Origin: Rubripirellula sp.
Lineage (GTDB): Bacteria > Planctomycetota > Planctomycetia > Pirellulales > Pirellulaceae
NCBI GenBank assembly: GCA_028823035.1
Contig: JAPKCI010000052.1
Coordinates: 1-32,360, forward strand
DNA: 32,360 nt
Direction of reading: 5' to 3'
Shown here: piece by piece, positions 26,296 to 32,360 of the stretch
Layout: every line of letters starts with the position of its first letter
Numbering within the stretch: the first letter of the stretch is position 1
Made by a program: the position numbers and the translations under genes
The notes under the pieces: generated by a model
Told to the model about the DNA's origin: nothing
Databases searched by the model: none
Seen by the model: the letters and a program-made list of their open reading frames with translations, nothing else

Positions 26296-26937
26296 TCACC
26301 ACTGGCGGACCACGATATCATCAAACTCGTTGAGATCATCAAACGAACCAATGCCAATCCGCCCCGCACCGAAAGTCCGATCTGCCACTTCCATGTGGGG
26401 TTCCGTCATACCATCAAAGTAGACCTTAATCATTCCCTCTTTCAGATCACGGCTGACTCGGACTGTATGCCATTCATCATCCCACGGGGTCAGCTTCTCG
26501 TTCTTGGTCAGTGCCAGACGTGGAGCCTCTTTGACAATCATGATTTGCCCACTGTGGGGATCGGGTTTTGCCCCCAGATGCACGTAATAAAAATGCTGAT
26601 CATCCTGATAGCCAAAAAAGACGCAGCAATCACGATGGTTCCCGGTATCTTTGGTGCTGCGAACCCTGAAAGTGATATCGAAGTTGCCGACTTTTAAATC
26701 TTTGATCAAGGCAACATGCCCGGGGCTCCTCACTGGCGGCTTATACTTGCTGCCCCGTTCTGTGATTTCAAACGTTGACCCATCATCGGATTTTTTCAAC
26801 TGCCACGTCGCAGGATCCAACATTTCCCACCGCTCGGTACCCGATTCAAAATTTTCCTCGAAAACCACCTTGGGTGACTGGGCGAAGAGTGCTTCAGGAA
26901 ACAGCAAACAAAACAGCAAAGGCAAAATATTTTTCAT
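26296..26937 (-). CDS. Exported lectin-fold (DUF1080/LamG-like) protein
   Basis: The 213-residue product has a signal peptide (MKNILPLLFCLLFPEALFAQ) and a single beta-sandwich-like domain: VFEENFESGTERWE at the start, then WQLKKSDDGSTFEI, FDITFRVRSTKD, HFYYVHLGAKPD, DDEWHTVRVSRD and GRIGIGSFDDLNEFDDIVV at the end. This pattern fits concanavalin-like sugar-binding folds related to DUF1080 or LamG. No catalytic residues can be assigned. It may bind or process a glycan outside the cell. It is divergent from the symporter gene across about 190 bp. Confidence 0.75.
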   Translation of the reverse strand: MKNILPLLFCLLFPEALFAQSPKVVFEENFESGTERWEMLDPATWQLKKSDDGSTFEITERGSKYKPPVRSPGHVALIKDLKVGNFDITFRVRSTKDTGNHRDCCVFFGYQDDQHFYYVHLGAKPDPHSGQIMIVKEAPRLALTKNEKLTPWDDEWHTVRVSRDLKEGMIKVYFDGMTEPHMEVADRTFGAGRIGIGSFDDLNEFDDIVVRQW

Positions 26938-27130
26938 GACTTTTCAGAACGGGGCGTTGGATGTGGAGATACGACATGGCGTAAGGGCCTGATTGGGTTT
27001 GCAGTTTAACGACCAAACTTGTCGTCGTGTGCATCAGCATCAACAATGGGTAAGGTCATGGGCGATCTGTCTGGTGGCGTGAAGTCCTGAACCAAACAAA
27101 AACCAGCGTCTCGGGACGACCGGGAACCGA

Positions 27131-28867
27131 TTGCCCTGCGTCAGACATTTCAGATCTGCATTCATACAAGTACTACATTACTGGGGGATTTTCACCATCA
27201 CACTCGCGACCCCCGACTTGATCGTTCTGGTGGCTTATGTAGCCGTGGTGATTGCGTTCGGCTGCTGGTTCGTTCGCAAGAGCGGAACATCGCGCGAGTT
27301 CATGGCGGCCGGCGGATCACTACCAGGCTGGGCCGTGGGGATGTCGATCTTTGGAACCTACCTCAGCAGCACCACGTTTCTGGGCAACCCCGGCAAAGCT
27401 TACGGGGGAAATTTCAACGGCTATCTGTTCACACTTTCATTGCCGCTGGCAGTGTGGATCGCCGCGAGATACTTCGTTCCGTTCTACCGTCGCAGCGGAG
27501 AGATTTCCGCCTATCAGCACTTGGAGAGCCGCTTTGGTTTGTGGGCTCGTTCCTATGCCATGCTGTGTTACCTGCTCACCCAGATTGCCCGCATGGGCAC
27601 CATCATGTTCGGCGTTGCTATCGGGCTACACGCACTGACCAACTGGGAAGTCACAAACATCATTCTGGCAACGGGCATCCTGGTAACTCTGTACACGCTG
27701 CTAGGAGGCATTGAGGCGGTCATCTGGACTGATGTCGTGCAATCCATCGTGCTGGTAGGAGGCGCCATACTAGTTTTCGGCATGCTGGTTTTCGACATGC
27801 CAGAAGGACCATCACAGGCTTGGACGATTGCCATGGACGCTAACAAGATGAGTCTGGGAAACTGGAATATTGACTTCACCACCAGCACCGTGTGGGGAAT
27901 GTTACTGTACGGCTTTTTCATCAATTTGACCAATTTCGGAATCGATCAAAGTTTTGTTCAGCGTTACCACGCTGCATCAAGCGAGCAGGCTGCCAAACGC
28001 GCTGTTTGGCTTGGAGCATTTCTCTATGTGCCGATCTCGCTGCTATTCTTTTTGATCGGGGCGGCCTTGTTCTCGTACTACGCAACGCAACCGGAGATGC
28101 TGCATGAAGTCCGACAAGCTGTCGCAGCGCAACAATCCGTAGATCCAGCTACCTTGCAGGCGGCCGACATCGGTGACAAGGTGCTACCCCATTTCATCGC
28201 CACAAAACTCCCCCCCGGACTTGCTGGCTTACTGATTGCAGCAATATTTGCAGCAGGCATGAGCAGTATCGACACGTCCTTGAATTCGTCTGCCACCGTC
28301 ATCCTCAAGGATCTGTACCAACGCTACCTCAATCCCGACGTCACAGAAAAACAGGCAATGCGAGTCCTGAGAATCTCAACCATCGCGATTGGGTTGATTG
28401 GCACCGGAGTTGCCCTCTTACTGATTGGCCAAAAGAGTATTTTGGACATCTGGTGGCAACTACAAGGTGTGTTCTCAGGCGGCATGCTGGGGCTGTTCCT
28501 GCTTGGAATCATCGCTCGCCGTGCCAATGCTGCCAGTGGCATGATCGCAGTGGTTCTCGGCGTTGTCGTCATCAGCTGGCTGGAACTGTCGCCTGATAAC
28601 ACGGCAATTCCTGACACTCTTCGCAACCCCCTGCATACTAACTTGACCATCGTCGTCGGCACGCTGACGATTTTTCTAACGGGCTGTGCCATCAGCAGGT
28701 TCGGCAACCGAGCCAAACCAACACGACCGAGCCCCGCATCCACTGACGATCAGTCCTCTGACAGTGAGCCAGTGAACTTAGAGCCAGTGAACTTAGAGCC
28801 AGTGAACTTAGCAAGCTCAGACCCAGATGATTCTGCAGGACCCTCAGCATCCCTCCCGGAAAAGTGA
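27131..28867 (+). CDS. Sodium:solute symporter (SSS family)
   Basis: This integral membrane protein has about 13 hydrophobic segments and SSS-family features: SREFMAAGGSLPGWAVGMSIFGTYLSS in the first loops, TLLGGIEAVIWTDVVQSIVL, and AAIFAAGMSSIDTSLNSSATV near the C-terminal half. It should import a small solute, perhaps a sugar or sugar acid, with sodium. The start is doubtful. The frame opens with TTG at 27131, which gives an odd 22-residue leader. A better ribosome-binding site, GGGGGA at 27183-27188, stands eight bases before an ATC at 27197 that would give ITLATPDLIVLV. The C-terminal tail is soluble and carries three EPVNL repeats. A Tat-exported TIM-barrel gene follows 162 bp downstream. 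Confidence 0.9.
   Translation: MPCVRHFRSAFIQVLHYWGIFTITLATPDLIVLVAYVAVVIAFGCWFVRKSGTSREFMAAGGSLPGWAVGMSIFGTYLSSTTFLGNPGKAYGGNFNGYLFTLSLPLAVWIAARYFVPFYRRSGEISAYQHLESRFGLWARSYAMLCYLLTQIARMGTIMFGVAIGLHALTNWEVTNIILATGILVTLYTLLGGIEAVIWTDVVQSIVLVGGAILVFGMLVFDMPEGPSQAWTIAMDANKMSLGNWNIDFTTSTVWGMLLYGFFINLTNFGIDQSFVQRYHAASSEQAAKRAVWLGAFLYVPISLLFFLIGAALFSYYATQPEMLHEVRQAVAAQQSVDPATLQAADIGDKVLPHFIATKLPPGLAGLLIAAIFAAGMSSIDTSLNSSATVILKDLYQRYLNPDVTEKQAMRVLRISTIAIGLIGTGVALLLIGQKSILDIWWQLQGVFSGGMLGLFLLGIIARRANAASGMIAVVLGVVVISWLELSPDNTAIPDTLRNPLHTNLTIVVGTLTIFLTGCAISRFGNRAKPTRPSPASTDDQSSDSEPVNLEPVNLEPVNLASSDPDDSAGPSASLPEK
28766..28810. repeat. 15-bp in-frame tandem repeat in the symporter tail
   Basis: Three identical copies of gagccagtgaactta encode EPVNL three times near the C-terminus of the symporter. 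Identity at every base indicates recent expansion. The unit keeps the reading frame. Confidence 0.95.
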
Positions 28868-29029
28868 TGCACCGCCCTCAGCGGGACGCCTTGGATCACC
28901 GGGAACATCCTAACCAAGCGAAACGACAATCCTGCTGCAAACGGGGGCATCGACTCCCCTTCACAGCTCCGCCAGTTACAATGCGTGACTCGCATTCATA
29001 CACCCTTCTAGCCAAGGATCGCACCACCG

Positions 29030-29968
29030 ATGTTTCGACGTCAGTTTCTTAAAGCAACCGCCGCCTCGATCGCTGCGTCTGCCGTTTTGTCCCAAGACTC
29101 ATTTGCAGATCACCATGAAGGTCACGCTCCCTTCAAAATTTCCCTCGCCGAATGGTCGCTTCACCGCACACTTCGCGACAAGTCCAAGAATCTGACCAAT
29201 CTCGATTTCCCGAGAATCACCAAGCGGGAATTTGGGATCGACGCCGTCGAGTACGTCAATCAGTTTTTCAAAGACAAAGCCAAGGACACCAAGTACCTGT
29301 CGGACCTGAAACAACGTTGCAGCGACGAAGGTGTCAAAAGCCTCCTGATCATGGTTGATGGCGAAGGCAATCTGGGTGCTCCCAAAGATCAGGAACGTAC
29401 CACTGCAGTGGAGAATCATTACCAATGGGTAGACGCTGCGAAGTACCTCGGATGCCACTCAATTCGCGTCAACGCTGGCAGCCGTGGCAGTTACGAAGAA
29501 CAACAGAAACTGGCAACTGATGGACTGCGTCGCTTGAGCGAATACGCCAAGCCACATGGACTGAATGTGATCGTCGAAAACCATGGTGGGTTGAGCAGCA
29601 ACGGTGCCTGGCTTGCCGGCGTCATGAAAATGGTCAACATGGAAAACTGCGGTACACTTCCCGATTTTGGCAACTTCCACATTCGACGGGGCGCCAACCC
29701 CGAAGAGTATGATCGCTACAAAGGGGTCGATGAACTGATGCCCTACGCCAAAGCTGTCAGCGCAAAAACGCACGACTTCGACGAAAACGGAAATGAAACC
29801 CACACCGACTATGAAAAGATGATGCGGATCGTCTGTGAAAAGCATGGCTACCACGGCTACGTTGGCATTGAATACGAAGGTGGCAAGGTCGGCGAAATGG
29901 AAGGCATTAGCAAGAGCAAAGCCTTGCTGGAAAGTGTTGCCAAAAAGCTCAGCAAGAAAGCTGGTTGA
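29030..29968 (+). CDS. Tat-exported sugar isomerase/epimerase-like TIM-barrel protein
   Basis: The 312-residue product is a xylose-isomerase-like TIM barrel (AP endonuclease family 2). A Tat signal is clear: [13 protein letters not shown] with Arg3-Arg4, then a hydrophobic stretch and an AxA-like cut near FADHH. Likely metal-site regions are [27 protein letters not shown] and YVGIEYEGG, giving the Glu/Asp/His/Glu set of these enzymes. It should act outside the cytoplasm on a sugar or a keto-sugar; the substrate is unknown. It follows the symporter on the same strand, but the 162-bp gap leaves a shared transcript uncertain. Confidence 0.88.
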   Translation: MFRRQFLKATAASIAASAVLSQDSFADHHEGHAPFKISLAEWSLHRTLRDKSKNLTNLDFPRITKREFGIDAVEYVNQFFKDKAKDTKYLSDLKQRCSDEGVKSLLIMVDGEGNLGAPKDQERTTAVENHYQWVDAAKYLGCHSIRVNAGSRGSYEEQQKLATDGLRRLSEYAKPHGLNVIVENHGGLSSNGAWLAGVMKMVNMENCGTLPDFGNFHIRRGANPEEYDRYKGVDELMPYAKAVSAKTHDFDENGNETHTDYEKMMRIVCEKHGYHGYVGIEYEGGKVGEMEGISKSKALLESVAKKLSKKAG

Positions 29969-30280
29969 TCCCGACGAAGGCAGGAAAGAATTCTGAACAT
30001 GCCGAATTCTGAACATGCGGCGGATCGAACACGATCGCCGCCCGCCTAGCCTTGCTGCAACAACGTGGCCTCCTGCATGGGAGGCCGTGACGGCGTCCTG
30101 CAACCACCGTCCTGGTTGATACCATTCGGTCGATCGCCAGCCAATCCGGATTGTCATGGCGGCAAGGTGTATCGTTGCCGCAGCACAACCTCAAACCAGA
30201 ACTAACGGGCAACACGTCGGTATACTCAAACCGTGTCGCTCACCAAGTCACGTGCGGCAACCGATGGCTTGCGATCGGAA
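29969..30280. other. Convergent intergenic region with a direct repeat and two hairpins
   Basis: Two copies of gaattctgaacatgc lie at 29988-30002 and 30004-30018. A bulged hairpin follows at about 30019-30040 (GGCG-g-ATCG / CGAT-CGCC), then a perfect hairpin GGCCTCC (30067-30073) / GGAGGCC (30080-30086). No T-runs follow. These may act together as a terminator for the two converging genes. The rest shows nothing recognisable. Confidence 0.55.
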
Positions 30281-30768
30281 TCAGCGACTCTTGGCGGCGT
30301 AGACTTCCGCGTACTCGATCGCCCACACGTCGATCATTTGCTCGAAATCCTCGACCTCCACTTCGCCCACAGCGACATAGTGACTGCGGTTGAACAATTC
30401 ACGGTTCATCACCGTGCCCTTGCCCTTGAGGTCCAGGACATTCAAATCGGTATGCGGCCGGATGACCATCTCAAGCCGACTGTACTGGTTCGTGCGCTGA
30501 CCCGATATGATCCGCAGATCGTCGCGAAAACAGGCTGACCCCCAACCCACTTCACCAAACAGCGATTCAATCTGAAATCCGGGGAAGTGGTCCGCCACAC
30601 GATTGATCGCCGTTTCGATTCGATCAGAAAGCGATAGACGACAGGACGTATGCAATCGCCTCAGCTCATCAGCACTGAGTTCACTTTTTCGTTGCTGTGT
30701 AGCTTTGACATCGGCGCGACGCTGACCACGAGAGATCGCCGATTCCAACCGCGATTCAAATTCGTCAT

Positions 30769-30772
<4 letters not shown>
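30281..30772 (-). CDS. Unknown 163-residue soluble protein coupled to the S1-domain gene
   Basis: I do not recognise the family. The protein is soluble, without signal peptide or membrane segment. The N-terminal third is charged and helical in appearance (FESRLESAISRGQRRADVKATQQRKSEL), and the C-terminal part looks alpha/beta (RLEMVIRPHTDLNVLDLKGKG, then NRELFNRSHYVAVGEVEVED). Its ATG overlaps the stop of the upstream S1-domain gene as ATGA, so the two are probably translationally coupled and may work together, for example on RNA. That role is inferred from context alone. Confidence 0.8.

Positions 30773-32360
<1,588 letters not shown>

Overview
The window looks like a chromosomal segment of a planctomycete, most likely order Pirellulales. 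The evidence is the company of families: DUF1080, DUF1501, DUF1559 and FGE-type sulfatase proteins, an exported isochorismatase-fold protein, Tat-exported sugar isomerase-like proteins, MJ0042-type zinc-ribbon membrane proteins, and an FtsQ-like gene beside murB. Coding density is moderate. Genes lie on both strands in short transcription units, and many gaps hold short tandem repeats. I saw no CRISPR array, rRNA, tRNA, transposase, integrase or prophage gene.

Layout. 1-1116: a 19-bp repeat, an exported DUF1080 protein and its terminator. 1123-5549: pheT (minus), divergent from a gene fusing a sulfatase to an alpha/beta-hydrolase esterase. 5723-7324: a zinc-ribbon membrane protein, convergent with a type IIA topoisomerase pair (A subunit then B subunit, minus, 7369-11823). 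12238-17109: two small exported Tyr/His/Pro-rich proteins, then the core of a Tad/Flp apparatus (cpaF/tadA, tadB, tadC), closed by a strong hairpin. 17297-19740: an exported isochorismatase-fold hydrolase and a Tat-exported DUF1501 protein, convergent and sharing a CTAG at their stops. 19987-21832: murB followed by an ftsQ/divIB-like gene (minus), a remnant of the division and cell-wall cluster. 22052-22459: an exported thioredoxin-like protein with a clear terminator. 23101-26937: a Gfo/Idh/MocA-fold protein, a DUF1559 pseudopilin-like protein, a zinc-ribbon Nudix hydrolase preceded by a 3x26-bp repeat, and an exported lectin-fold protein. 27131-29968: a sodium:solute symporter and a Tat-exported TIM-barrel protein. 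30281-32360: a conserved-looking unknown protein translationally coupled to an S1-domain protein with long Gly-Gln and RGG repeats, which runs off the right edge.

How the parts may fit. Several genes suit a marine polysaccharide degrader: sulfatase-esterase, DUF1080, lectin-fold protein, symporter, TIM-barrel isomerase-like protein and Gfo/Idh fold. The Tad genes form an inner-membrane pilus or secretion motor; its pilin and outer-membrane parts are not in the window. The most unusual items are: a MurB homologue that by eye lacks the usual catalytic Ser and Glu, next to an FtsQ-like protein in a phylum generally lacking FtsZ; the S1 protein with a repetitive, probably disordered RNA-binding region; the sulfatase-esterase fusion; a PheT without its tRNA-binding (EMAP-II-like) domain; and a symporter gene whose best ribosome-binding site points at an ATC codon. 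All domain calls are by eye.
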